Origin: Loxodes magnus
Taxonomy: Eukaryota > Ciliophora > Karyorelictea > Loxodida > Loxodidae
NCBI GenBank assembly: GCA_946699065.1
Contig: CAMPDV010000102.1
Span: forward strand, 62,001-126,000
Direction of reading: 5' to 3'
DNA length: 64,000 bases
Both the position numbers and the translations under genes were made by a program. Positions 38,463 through 51,400 of the stretch are shown one piece after another. The notes below the pieces were generated by a model that was given only the letters and a program-made list of their open reading frames with translations, was not told where the DNA came from and ran no database searches. The number at the start of each line of letters is the position of its first letter. The stretch's first letter is position 1.

Positions 38463-39517
38463 TGTTTCAATATTTTTACCTTTTTCTAATCCTATTCATT
38501 TTAATCCTTTTTATTTCTCATATTTTATTTATCCAATTTTCTTTTAAGTAAAACTATTATTCCAGTTTTTTGATTGTTGATCATTTTAAAATAGATTAAA
38601 CTTTTCTAACTTTTTAGTGTTTTGGTAAATATAACAGATTAAATTTATTTTTTTAATTAATATAAGAGTTAAAGCTTTAATCACATTGGAGAATCAAGCT
38701 TCTCATATTGTTCTTAAAAACCCTAAATTAGCATTTTTTTCTCTGCCTTCAGCTTGAATTTTATCACTATATTTTTTTTGTAAGTGATTGCTTAGGACTT
38801 TAGTTTCATTCATCTTTAAAAGATTTGGTTACCTGATGAGATAGTATATATATCTAAACTTTAATACTTATATTTGATATTGATCTTCTAATTAGTAAAT
38901 TAACTTTATTTTGCTATTCAAACTAAATCAAAGAATCATTTTTCTATTTATCAGATTGGTGATGGACTTTTTCTTCTTACTGTTCTTTTATTTATTCTCA
39001 TTATAGAATCATTTTGTCATTAATCGCTAGCTTATTAGATCTAGTAATTCTCATTTAATATATTACTCTAACTTCATTATAATAAACCATTGCTTTTTAT
39101 CTATTGATCAATTGCTAGTAAGCATGTCTATGCAGAATGATAAAATTTAGAAATATTAAGTAATGCAATATTTATTGTTTTTTGATTATTGTATAACTAA
39201 AAGCCTTATTTCTTAGTAAGATATTGAACTATAATGTTATAATCTAATAACAAATTACTTTTAATTTCTCTCTTTTTAAATAAATTGAATTTTTAAAGTT
39301 TCTTTTCATCAATAATGGATTTATAATCAAAGCTTTCGTTTTCATTCATAATTATGTGATATTTAAAATAATCTTATTTGATCTTAATCCAAGTTTAAGG
39401 ATGACTGCTAGTTTTCTGGCTATATCTCTAGATTCCTAAAATAGAATATTTTTTATTTTCTATTTTACTTTTCTTAAAATTTTCTTTTTTAAAGAAATCT
39501 CTTCTTTTAATCTTTTT
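38463..39517. other. Gap between PI3K and the minus-strand fragment
   Basis: 3' flank of PI3K. On the minus strand a Lys/Asn-rich frame (MKKIKRRDFFKKENFKKSKI and on) stays open for about 180 codons with only a few TGA codons. It may be a displaced cytoplasmic tail of the fragment at 39518-40990. Confidence 0.3.
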
Positions 39518-40990
39518 CATAGTTTGTATTAGGTTAATTCTGGGTAAATATCCTTATAATTTCTTAAAGATTGTATGAGAAATTAGAATAAGCTGTTCCA
39601 ATATCTTTATAGAAATTGACTATTCAGAAGTTAAGAAATCAGAATTTTATTAATAAAGATACAATGGAAAGCATCAAGCCAACTTTATTATTTAATTCCT
39701 TTGATAGATAAAGTAAACCCCAGTAAATGGTTATAGCAGATGCTATCCCCTTGTTGCTAATGATCTTATTATAAAAAGCAGTCAAAGGATAAGAAGCTTT
39801 CAGTTGCATTACCAATATCACTTTATTTCTCAAATAAATTAACTACTTCTTAAGGTCAGTTAAAATTAAATGAAGCAGTTAAAACTATTAACTGGAAATA
39901 GTTAGTTAATATCTTTAAATAGATCGAATGAATACGCTTTGGCTTTCTTGCTGTTGTTAAGGTAGATTGCACTAAGAAATAAATGATCAAAAGAATAACA
40001 AATGACAGTAATGAAATTTTCACAGTATTATCTACTGTATCTGGGCAAATGGTACAAATATAGTTTGACTTTGCTTCATATCCAGCCTGACAAGCTCCAC
40101 ATTTATTTCCTTAATATCCTATATCGCAATCTCCCTTCCAATTAATTAAGGCTAAATAGTTAGCAGAATTTAAAACTTCGTTGCTAGGAGTGGAAGTTCC
40201 TAAACAACTTGCAGATCTGGGACATTCTAAAAAAACTCTAGAATTATATCCTGTTCTTCAATATCCAGGGTTTGCTAGCATATTAGCACCTCCTAAACAA
40301 GTAGCTCCTTTTGGACATCTTGAACATGTAGTATCATTAGTAAATGCGTAAGAATCTTTATCGCATATATAGCAAGCTCCATTCTACTGTTGTATTTCCC
40401 CATTTTTACATTTTCGGAATTATATTTTTATTTATAGTTCTTCTTCTATCTAATCACTCGCAGAAATGCCTATTTCACTAGATAATATACTACTTGCATT
40501 TTCGTTAAACAAGCTAAGATCAATTCCAGTAGAAGAAAAGCTAACACTAGATGAATCTCCAGGATTTCCAGTTATTATTAAGTTAGTAATAGTGTAAACT
40601 CCATCCTTCGAACTAAATTAAGTCGTTCCTCCAACAGAAGAACTGCCTTCAGCTCCTTAATAAACTTATAGTTAAGAAGACTAATCAGTATAAACAGTTT
40701 ATCCATATGGATCAGAAAGTCCTATAAAAATAGGGTAATCTTAAATTTCTCTATATCTGTACAATGGAAGAATTTTCATCATTGCAATTTAATATAACGG
40801 AATTAGAATTATCTTAGGTCTCTTATAAGTAGGTAAGTTTTGAAGCTGTTGTTGCAAGATCATTACCATATTTAGCGCTGTTATTTTTGAAGTAATCGCA
40901 GAATTTAATGTTAGTAAAGTTTGGAACTATTTTTATAGGAGTCCCTATCCATGATATACCCGACCTTATCCTTAACTTCCTAAAGCTTGA
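39518..40990 (-). pseudogene. Truncated cysteine-rich transmembrane protein fragment
   Basis: The frame contains the hallmark of a large ciliate cysteine-rich membrane-protein family. A beta-rich segment (PIFIGLSDPYGQTVYTD) is followed by FRKCKNGEI, GACYIC, CSRCPKGATCLGG, NPGYWRTG, LECPRSASC and CGACQAGYEA. A transmembrane helix then comes, then SFNFNWP and SFLSFDCFL. In full-length relatives several more membrane helices follow; here the frame becomes polar right after DCFL, and a hydrophobic reading continues only in another frame. Upstream, NNSAKYGNDLATTASKL is also in a different frame. The N-terminal part is missing and replaced by the inverted LNR fragment. A 5'-truncated, frame-broken relic. 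Confidence 0.65.
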
Positions 40991-41049
40991 TTATTCTCAA
41001 ACATATTATATCTAAACTAATAATTGCAAAAATATATTTATGAGCATTT

Positions 41050-42010
41050 CATATATAAAGCTACTCTTTCCATTGAAATTTATTTAATAATTACAAGTAG
41101 TAATAGAAATGTGAATAACCTTCAAAAAATTTAATTTTGAATTTATTAGCAATAGTCTCCTCTTTCTCCTTATAAAGCTTCTTTTAATAATTAATAATTT
41201 GTTATCATGTTCTATTGACAGACTGAAGAATACAATTCTAAATCCTCAACAAAATGCTTAATTGAAGAATAAATATAATTCATAGTATAATAAGTGCAAT
41301 ATTTATGTTGGTATTAACCGTTAGTTAAGTAAATAAACTTATCGTAATAATTAGCTGCAACTTTATATTTTACATTAGTTTAATCTGTTCCACATGTTAT
41401 CAAGAAGAATCTCCATTCCAATAGACACTTTTAACATAACAATTGCAATCATCAACTTCTAATATTTTTCGTTTAGGATTTTAGGCTTTTTCCCATAAAT
41501 AACAGATTACAGTATTGCATTCCAAATTTCATACATATTTTCAGAGGTTTATTCTATTGCATCTATCATAAACTCAGCAGCAAACTCCTTTATCTTATTA
41601 ATATTCGCTTTTAAAGCAAACTCATTATAATTAAATATCTCCAATTTTTTAATTTGGACACAGAGAATTTAAAGCGATATTACATGATTGTAAGCAGCTT
41701 TTATATTCACACTCATTAAATACTGCATATGTAAATTATTTAGATCACAATCCTTTTATGAGAACTCTTAATATAATAATTTCAATCATATTCAGTTTCT
41801 CCTATTAGCAGTCACTATCGTAAAAAGAATTTTCTATCATTCAAATAAAGCATTTCCTTCCCGTTGCAAACGAACATATAATTCTATAAGGCAAACTACT
41901 GCAATTAAAGTGGATTTATGAAACTTGCTCAGCATCTGAAAGGTAAAATCTTTAATAAGACTTTCTTTTTATTTGTTTATTAAAAGGATAAGCTTATTGA
42001 ATTCATCTAG
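41050..42010 (-). pseudogene. Decayed inverted copy of the 5' part of the LNR gene
   Basis: Reverse-complement sequence aligns base for base with 60210-61150 of the LNR gene. Shared strings include GTTTCATAAAT, GATGATTGCAATTG and GAGATTCTTCTTGAT, with many G-to-A/T and C-to-T changes and indels. Cys codons are often lost (TGC to TAC). No single frame survives. The copy stops where the truncated cysteine-rich fragment begins, so the two relics abut. It lies about 18 kb from the intact gene, on the opposite strand. Confidence 0.8.
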
Positions 42011-45000
42011 AGTAAGAAATATGATAAACAAATCATCAGATTGGTTTGATGAGCACAATATTTTTAGCACAATGATATTAATATTTAAAAATATATAAAA
42101 TATTCATTAAATATACTTAAATCTATATACATATTTCATTTACAAAATAGAAGCTTTTTCAATGCTTTTTTAACGAAAGACAAAAATTACCACTTTTAGA
42201 ATTGTATTTAGATTGATATTTTCCTATTTATCAACTAAAGATTTTTTAATTTGATTATTTTAATCTTCAGATATGTTAATTACGCATTGTTTAATCAACT
42301 AAAAATATTATCATCTTTGTATTACTCTCTAGAGTTACTAGAAAGTAAGCTTATTAACTAACTTTCAGCTTATAGGAAAACTTATTTAAATCAACCTAAA
42401 GCTCCTCCATCATTTTTATTAATAATAATACCAATTATTAAATTCTAAGTTTCTATATTCATACAAGTAAAAGCTAAATTAATTAGAATAAAAATGTAGA
42501 GTGTTTCTCGGATGCTTCCATTGCGAATATTTTAAAAGATAACTAGCTATTTATAATCTATAATGCTTACCTTGATAAGCACAGATTGCTTTTTAGTACC
42601 TAGTTTTCACTAAAGTGTAATTTGCCTGAATTTTATTGAAAAAAGGAATTTTAACTTATTTATGCTTTAGCAAGGTTATGACTTTTTAAATATCATTGTT
42701 TTCTTAAATACTTCTTATCTTACAAATCTCTTTTTCTAGTTACTACTTTCAGTATTAAATAAAGCTTAAACTTCAATCTAAATGAAGTAATAGTTTGCTT
42801 GAATTAAGTTAAAATTTACAAGCTCAAATTAGAAATTTGTGGTGATGTAAAAGAAAATAAAAAAGGCGATAGAAAATTTATAAAATGGCTATTTTTGCTT
42901 ACAAATATCATGGTAGCAATAGCACCTTTTAAATCTGTGAGTTATGTCAAATAGTTTAGTTTTTCTAAGGAAAGAGAACTTAAGATATTACTAGTCACAA
43001 TAGGATGATCCTTTCCTAATAAAAATAAAATATAATCCAATAAAGTAGCAAATTAATATTAATCCAATATCAATTATTAGAAAGAAGTTTGGATTGCTAG
43101 AATTAATAATTTCATATATAATAAAAGATTTAAACTGATGCTAAGTTACTCAAAAAGCTACACAAAATTCTAAATCTGAGTAATCATTAGTTAGATATAT
43201 TTTAAGTGCAAAGATTAGATAGTAAGCAGATTTAAAATGTAGTTAAATGAAATAATAATAAAGCTAATTTATTTTTATCCTTTATACTTATACTAAGAAT
43301 TATTATGCTATGTATAGCTTTTCTTATCAATGTGTTTTTATCTAAAATTTATTATATTACAGTTATATCAAAAAGCTATGTTATTGTGAACTGACTAAGA
43401 TCATTTATATAAAATAGTGTACCAATTACTCTAAAGTTTCATAGCCTTATTTTTATTTCTCTATATATAAGTTGAATCATCCCAAAATTAGAAAGGATTT
43501 TTATCTGCCTATAAAAGCAAGCTTAGGTCTATATATTAATGACTTTGCTTCAATGTTATAATTAAAGATAAATTTTATCAGAAATTATTCAATTAATTCT
43601 AAAATCACTAACTAAGTCTAGCAATAATCTCAGCCAATTTTATATATCATTGAAGAGTTGCAATCATAATAAAGTCATAAATTTTTAAACTGATTGTTTT
43701 TTTAGAAAAATCTAATTGAATCTAACTTTATTCTTATTTTCCTCTTTTTTATTTAGATATACAATATCAATAGTAACCTGTTTATTGATTCCTTTAACTT
43801 AAATTAGACTGATTACTAATTAATTAATATTAAAACAGACTTTCTTTACCTTTATTAGATACTTTTCATAATTATAAACTAAATTAGCTTCTTTTAACCA
43901 AACATCTGAATACTCTTCTATTAAAAGCTACTTTTATCTACTTTCAATTTAGCACTATGATTTAGTACTTAAAGCTAATTTTTCTATCTTACTAAAGTAA
44001 AACTTCTGAACTTTTAATTAAATAAAAAATTGCTTTTTTGGAAGAGTGAGGCAGGAAATTAATTAAAGTTAGAACTAATAAAAAAAGCTTAAAGCTAAGA
44101 TTATATAATTACATGTTTCTTACTTTTAATCCTGCTACAAGTTGTAAGTCTTAGAATTTTGATATATCCAAGTGTTAGCTTATACGTGCTTGATTATTTC
44201 GAAAGTGTTAATATTCCTTATTTTCACAGTAATGATATAGATCCCATTATCTAGCTAATTATTCCAATTAATTTAGATTCTATATTAGCTATTATATCTG
44301 ATTATATGTCCTTTTTGCACTAATGGATTTCCTTAAGACGCTTATGAGTATAGTAAACTTAATTATTTTAACAAATGAGGTGAGGTAGATAAAATTGAGG
44401 TTAGTTCTAAATTAAGGATAATAATTAACTAGAAAGAGATTCAATCAGTAAGCTACCTCTAAAAAGATTTTTCTACTGGCTTCCAATAGAAATTTAGCCT
44501 TACTTAAATATATCCAAGAAAGTTATAAGCAAATGATTTAAATTTTTAAGTTTAAGAAGGAAGAATCTAGTGCTTAACTATCTCTCTATTAATAATCTTA
44601 GTTAACTAAACATATAGAGGATGTAGATAATTTAATAAAGGACAAATTATAAAAAGAACATTGCTTAGATTATTATTCATTTTTAAGAAATATGCAAATC
44701 TATTCCTACCTAAAATAAAAATCTCTAACGTTGCAATAATAAACACAGCTTTAATTTAAAATGCACTAGAATCAATTAATAATGAAAGCAAAAGATTATT
44801 ATAGTAGATTATATTAGCCTGTATATTATTACCTTGGCTTTTAGTTGTAATACTTGGACTCATGATCACTTTAGATTTAGATTATATTTATTTCTCAAGC
44901 TAACTATTTATTTATTACTTTTTTATATCAATTGGAATCTAAATAACGCTTAAATAAATATATCTCAATTTACCTTTTTTTGATTCTTTTAATCAAGCTA

Positions 45001-48000
45001 TTTCCACTACAAATATTTACCTATTCTATGTTTATTTCATTTATGACTATATCTATAAATTAAATAACGCTCTTAAATAATAAATTTAGTTTTGGGTATT
45101 TATAACTAAAGCTAGTAGATAGAACTTTTTATAATCTTAAGATTAATAAGGTATTTTGAATCTACTTAGCAAAAGCAACTACTCATCATGCACAGATTTA
45201 AATATGCCTTATATTTACATGATATCTCTTATATTTTAATAAGCTTTTACTAAATGTTTGTAGTAGCAATAGACAGACTTTATAGATATCCAATTAGTAA
45301 CTAGATAGATAGCAATGCTAAGCTTAATTAAGAAGCCACTCTGAGGATTTTTATAACTATTAATAGTGACACTATATAAAAATTACAATTAACTAGTTAT
45401 TATTTACCTATTATCTTACTTATTTATATTCCTCTTTTTGGTAATTGTTTGAATGATAAAGAAATATAAAATAGTTACTTTGATAGATTAAGCATTAATA
45501 AATAAAATAGAAAATATCTTTTATTTTGTAAAAGGTAATATTGAAGTATTAAGTACCTTCAAATAATAATTAGAGTAGTGAAAGGTTAGGCTTTCTATAA
45601 ATGCTATATTATGTGAACTTTTAATTTCAATCTTAACTTTTAATAACTTAATAAGGATTGGAATAATTAATAAATTATAATATAATATCTACAACACCTA
45701 GATATATATCAATTAATATAATATCATTCTTAAGCACTAGTTTATTAGCAAATCTTTTAAATCACTATAGATTTTAGTTATTTATTAAAAGAATAATTAA
45801 TTTGGATTTTGAAGGTTTATTTTTTAAATGAATTAAAAGATTCTTTATATATTTACAATAAATATTCTTCTCTATTAATAGAATGTTCTTTTATTTTTAG
45901 TTAAAAGTTACCCACTTAGCAATTAATTACTTTTATTAAGCTATTTCAAATTTTTCTTAATAATATATCCTTTTTTTCTCTTTCTTATTCATTTTATAGA
46001 TTCTTTTGAATCATCGCTAATTAAATTTAAACTTAAACTAAAAAGATTTATTGATATCTTTGTTTTATTGCAGTTAATGACATTAGTCTTAAGTGTTTAG
46101 CTCAATACTCACTCTTCCTCAACTGTTTTTTCAGAGTCTTATTTTTAAGCTTCATCCTCACTAATTCTTAATTAATTCATCTCATATATACTGAACTTAT
46201 TTTATTTATTCCCCTTGTACAGCTTAAATGATGCTTATTAATTTAACTATCTTAATAGAGTACTTCTATCCAGTTTAACTATGAATTATTCTAAATTTTA
46301 CGATTTCATTAATAAAGTAATATGCTAGCAATGTATGAATTCTAAGCAAGCAAGCTGATGTTTGTTTATAGCTTGCATTAGAACCTATTTGTTTAACTTT
46401 ATTAATTGGCAGGAAGTTGTAAACTCTTATTAATAAAGGCTTATAGCTCAAAGCGCTATTTTATTACTAACTAATATTAAGTTCTGCTACTTCAAAAGGA
46501 CAAAGCTCTTATTTATCACTCTATAAAGTATAAACTCATTAAGATGAACTATCAATTTCCCTTAAGTTTTAAGGCTAAATAATAGATTAGTTATTATTAT
46601 AAGAGCATGATACAACTAGTATAAAAGCTCTTAGTTCGATTTACCTTGTAGTCTAGATAATCATTGCTATTACTAAGTTTCTATTCTGCTATCACCAATT
46701 AAAACTAGAAATTGCTATTAGTGACTGAGTTAATTACATTAGCGTCTAAACATTTTATTGCAAAGCTGTCTAATTTGGCTATTAATAAGATTGAATAGAT
46801 TTTTTAGCACTAGCTAATATTTATAAATCTAACTCAAAAGCGTGCTAATTATAATATTTTCTTATTCTAGATAATTTAAAACTAATTAAAGATACTAAAT
46901 TTATATTAATTGATGGAAAAGGATATACAATTGCCTTTTCATTAATTTATATAAGCATTAAGTTATGCATATCCTATGGAATTATCATACATACTGGAAA
47001 ACTTTATTCCATCAGAGCTACCTAATTAAAAAGGTTTGATTATGAAGTAATGTATTTTGCTTATTGCTTTTATTCTAACTTTAAAAAGCTAATTCCTTCC
47101 TCTAATATATAATATTAAAAACTTAATGCCTCTAAGAAGAAACAACAGGCTTAATAGTATGAATAGATCTGAACATATTAACATTAAATCCTGAACCTTT
47201 TTAATCAATTTAAATGTTTGCCTCTAGAAAGGACTTTTATCATTTAGTCTCTTAAATTGCCAACTTATAGAAAATACTTTAGGTAAATAATATCCCTTTA
47301 TCTTAATTCCTTTATTTTACTTACTTTAATAATATCATTTTATACAGTTAAGATTATAATTACCTGATTATAGCCTTAATGAAGCAAATCACCTTTTTAT
47401 ATTAATAATTTTGCAGTTCTATTTTATTTAAATCTAGCATTGAGAATATCTTTAAATAGGAATGTGAAAGAAGTAGTTAATCGAATATCATAGTTTGGTT
47501 AGGTTTGATTATAAGAGTTTTTAATAAAACGATAAGAGTTCTTAAAGGAAAGTATTCTGGTAATCTTTTCACCTTATAATTCATAAAGCTATAACTATAT
47601 TTTTCCCTTATTTAGAACCTTTAAGCTGCTTAAGTATCATTCATTGTAAAGTTTATTTTATTAAGGAAACGTTCTTATTAAGCCTGACTATGAATCTATC
47701 AGATAAATATAGTGCTTGATTTAGAATTGATATAGTTGCTATTAATGAAAAGCTTAAAGTATTTTAAATGTCCTTAGGAATAAGTATATTAAAAGCTTAT
47801 GTTTGTAAGTATGATCTAATGCATTTTTCATGTTAAGTCATTTTATACTTTCTTTATAGTAACTTATTACTTTAACTATCTTCATTCTCTCTTATGCTAA
47901 GCTAATCTACTGAAATAAATTCCTTAGCTAGTACTTTTAGGATGCTAATAATCAAATTCACAGATGAAAATAAGAATGGACTTAAGAAACTTGGTATAAA

Positions 48001-48052
48001 GGTTAAAGTTGGAACATGGAGGTTTAAAAGAAATGAAGTGATTTGTATTTAA
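42011..48052. other. Six-kilobase region without recognisable genes
   Basis: Both strands read; nothing resembles a protein for more than short stretches. Composition is like 20900-28050, A/T-rich with frequent AGCT/AAGC/GCTTA words. The last part should contain the promoter of the CD36-like gene. Confidence 0.45.
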
Positions 48053-51000
48053 ATGCATATTTAGTCAAGTACATTATAAATGGTAGAGTAAAAAAAGATT
48101 AAAAGAGTAAAAATTTGTCTAGGAGTATCGATCTGCTGTGGTATAGTACTAATTGTTCTAGGAGCAACTCTTCCAGTTATGGTAGATTCATTTGCTGAAA
48201 CTGTTATTCATGAAAGAGAGTTGTTAAACAAAAAGAATGCTCATCTATGGGCTAAAATTCCAAATCATGATATTCCATCTGAGATTATGAGAGAATTTTA
48301 ACCTTATTCTTTACTCAATCCATAAGATGTACTCTATAAAGGAGCTAAGCCCAATTTAAAGTTTACAACTGGGTATAAATATAGAGAATACTTTGACTAT
48401 AAGGAAGTCGAGTATGAGCATGATTTCGTTAGGTTTTATGCTTGAATGTATATTGTGTTTGAGCCTTAAAAATTTCCATGGGATCCAAGTGTATCAAAAG
48501 ACGACATCATCACCACAATTCGACCTGGAACTTTTGGAGCCTGATATAAAATGAAGCATTTACCAATTGAATAACTAGCAGTAACAGCTCTTTACACAAT
48601 AGTTAGTGGATTTGAACACGATCTTTTTTACACAGCTTATTCATTAACTATGAAGACTCTAAATTAAGAAGATATTTATACTAATGTATTTTAATCTGCT
48701 GGAATTTAACGGGATCTATATAACTTAATTTGGACTGACACCTAATGCGGCTTTAACAATGATTGAGGAAGACTTATCTGGACCAAAGCTATTTTCGAAT
48801 CAAATTTCTAAATAAAAAACGATTAAGGATCTATAGTTTATAACCCAGATGGTTCCTCTTTCGTGATTAGGTCTAGATTAGGCTTAACAAATGGTTAATT
48901 AGAGAAGATATTGTAGAATCTAGCAACTTATAGTATGTACATTGTTGCTATTGAGTTCTTTTAAACTAGCTACTTATGCCCTACTACTATCTGTGATCCT
49001 TTTTACTTGGCTTCTATTTAATGGAGCTAAAGTAAACTTACAAACACTAGTACTCCGATATAGCCACCAACTCCTAGTGTAGTGTTTAGTAATTCTACAA
49101 TGGTAGGGTATCCAGAGATTAGCTATTATATGGAAGTTTCAGGTGAATAAGGTGTCCAATTTGATTAAGATGACTATAAGAGGTTATTTGAATATGATAG
49201 ATAAAAAGTATATCCAAATGGAGCTGATGGAACATTACTTGACCTTGGAAAAATAGGGGAATTTTTCGAACTAGGAAGAGCTGAAGATTTTCCAAGCATG
49301 GCTTAAATTTGGTCATCCACTCCAGCTAAAATGAAAGTACTTTGGAATTACGTGAATAGATTAGTAGATCAGACAGTTCTTCATGGTAGAAGCGATTAAG
49401 CCACATTTAATAAAGAAAATAGAGGACTAACTACAGAAGTTTCAATAGGAATTACAGGATGCTAAACCATTTAGTAAGTTTACAATGGTTTGGTAGACAA
49501 CTTAATGTCAGAAATTACTTTCATGTACTTTTAATAAAACTAAACAGAATAATCTTGGACTTGTTCTGATCTATTAAAACTCAGTGTTAGTTAGTAATGT
49601 GCTTAAGTACTCTGTGGAGTAATAGGAATTAATTAACTATGGTTTAAGGCTTACTGAGGAGGATTAAACAGTTAAGGATATTAAATTCTTAAAGGATTTA
49701 CTTAGAATGCATGCAGTGACTAAGATATGTCTTTAATTTTCATTGATTAAGATAGTCGAATTGTTCAAATATTCAGTCAATTAGACTTAGAGCTAAAAAA
49801 TCATTATCAATGCACTGGAACAAATTAACTAAGATGTTCGGATAGTGAAGCAGCTCTTAGACAGTGAAAAGATTCTTAGATTACACTTAATCCCATAAAA
49901 AACAGCTTTAAATCTGGGTATTCTGTCATTGAAGTAAGTTAAGCATTTGCAAATACCTTAAGAGTAGCTCCTGAATTAAAAGCGTTTACTATAAACTTTG
50001 AGAAGAGTTATAGAGAGTTAAGCTTATAAGAAGCTGAGAATGTACTGAACTACAATAAATTACTTGGAGCTTACACTATACAAGAAGTGTTTTCTTACGC
50101 TTATTTGGAATAATTTGATAAAATAGGAGCGATTTTGCCTGAGTTCTCTGATAACCCTAAGCTTATATTAGATTATCTCAGATATTTAATAATAGAACTC
50201 GCTTTTAGTGGAGCTTTTAGTTAAACAACTGTAGATTAACTATTTTTCACTAATGTTGATAACTTATTGCAGACAATTTAAGCTAAAAATCCTTTAGAAG
50301 GAGGAGATCCATCTTTAGATCTAACTCAAACTCAAATGGCTAAAAATCACTCTTTTGAATTTCATAAAAGAGTTTTTGATAAAACGAGGTTTTGGAATGG
50401 AAAGCACGATAAGCATAAGATAAGGCATTTCTATGATTTCAGTAATTCAACTTTTTCTACGATGCGATCAATAAAATATGGAGGATAAAACAATTCAGAA
50501 CCTATTATAATTTATTTTAATTAAAATCCTTATGATGGAGAATAGTAAATTAATGGTACAGACGCTCTTGCTTTCGGACCTATTAAGGACTATAGATAGA
50601 TAACAATTTATCTATATGATTTCGCTTATAATTTCAAAACAAATCAGGTAAATGAATTTGATTATGATCACTGGCTTAAAGGTAAAACTTATATAGTAGA
50701 TAATGAAGTTTTGAAAAATATCACTTAAGTACCATGGAGAAAAATGTACTATTAAAACAACTTAGAAGGAGTCTTTAACTGTACCTCACATTTTGGAATG
50801 CCTCTCTATCTTTCTAAGTAGTTATTCAAAAATGGAGATCCTTTGTTAAGACAAATGATAGGTGAAATAGAGCTCCCTAAAGATTATGATCATGAAAATT
50901 AAGATAACTGGGAAAGCATAATTTAACTAGAACCACGTACAGGATTGAATTTGAGAGTAAGACTAAATCTTATGTTTAATATCGAACTGAAAAATGATAC

Positions 51001-51388
51001 TCTATTTGCTAACCTGCCTTTCTGTTATTTACCATTATTCAATTTGCATAGAGAGTATGATATAGATCCAAAGAGTGACAGCACTTACTTTGATCAACTT
51101 AGACTTGGAGAAAAGGCTAAACTTGCTGGTGAAATAATAATGCTAACTTTAGGATGTCTATCTGCTATAACTGCAATTGTTATGGGTATCTGGCTTCATA
51201 AACTGAAAAAGCAATAATAGAAATCTCCATTAGATATAGAGTAGTTACTCAACGCAAGTGAAGAAAGCTCTAAATAAAATAATTCAAATTATAAGATTAT
51301 AGATCATAAAAAGGGAGGCAAGATGTAGGATATGGAATCTCTTAAAAATAATCTTTAGATAAACGCAACGGAAAACCAATTAGAATGA
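48053..51388 (+). CDS. CD36/LIMP-2-family scavenger-type receptor, enlarged
   Basis: No intron; about 1111 codons from ATG 48053 (ATG 48080 in frame is an alternative). The layout is that of CD36: short N-terminal tail, membrane helix at about 20-45 (KICLGVSICCGIVLIVLG), a large outside/lumenal domain, and a second helix at about 1023-1045 before a cytoplasmic tail. Family-like blocks are LLNPQDVLYKGAKP and FEPQKF near the start, and GMPLYLSKQLF, LEPRTGLNLRVRLNL and FANLPFCYLPLF near the end. CD36 relatives have about 470-500 residues, so this one has a roughly twofold larger lumenal domain. Probably binds lipid or ligand at the surface or in endomembranes. The stop is TGA 51386-51388 or, read as Trp, TGA 51398-51400. 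Confidence 0.82.
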
Positions 51389-51400
51389 TAAATAGACTGA

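Noticed and set aside
40440..40990. PA14 or adhesin domain in the cysteine-rich fragment
   Set aside because: The frame is broken here and no diagnostic motif could be followed.
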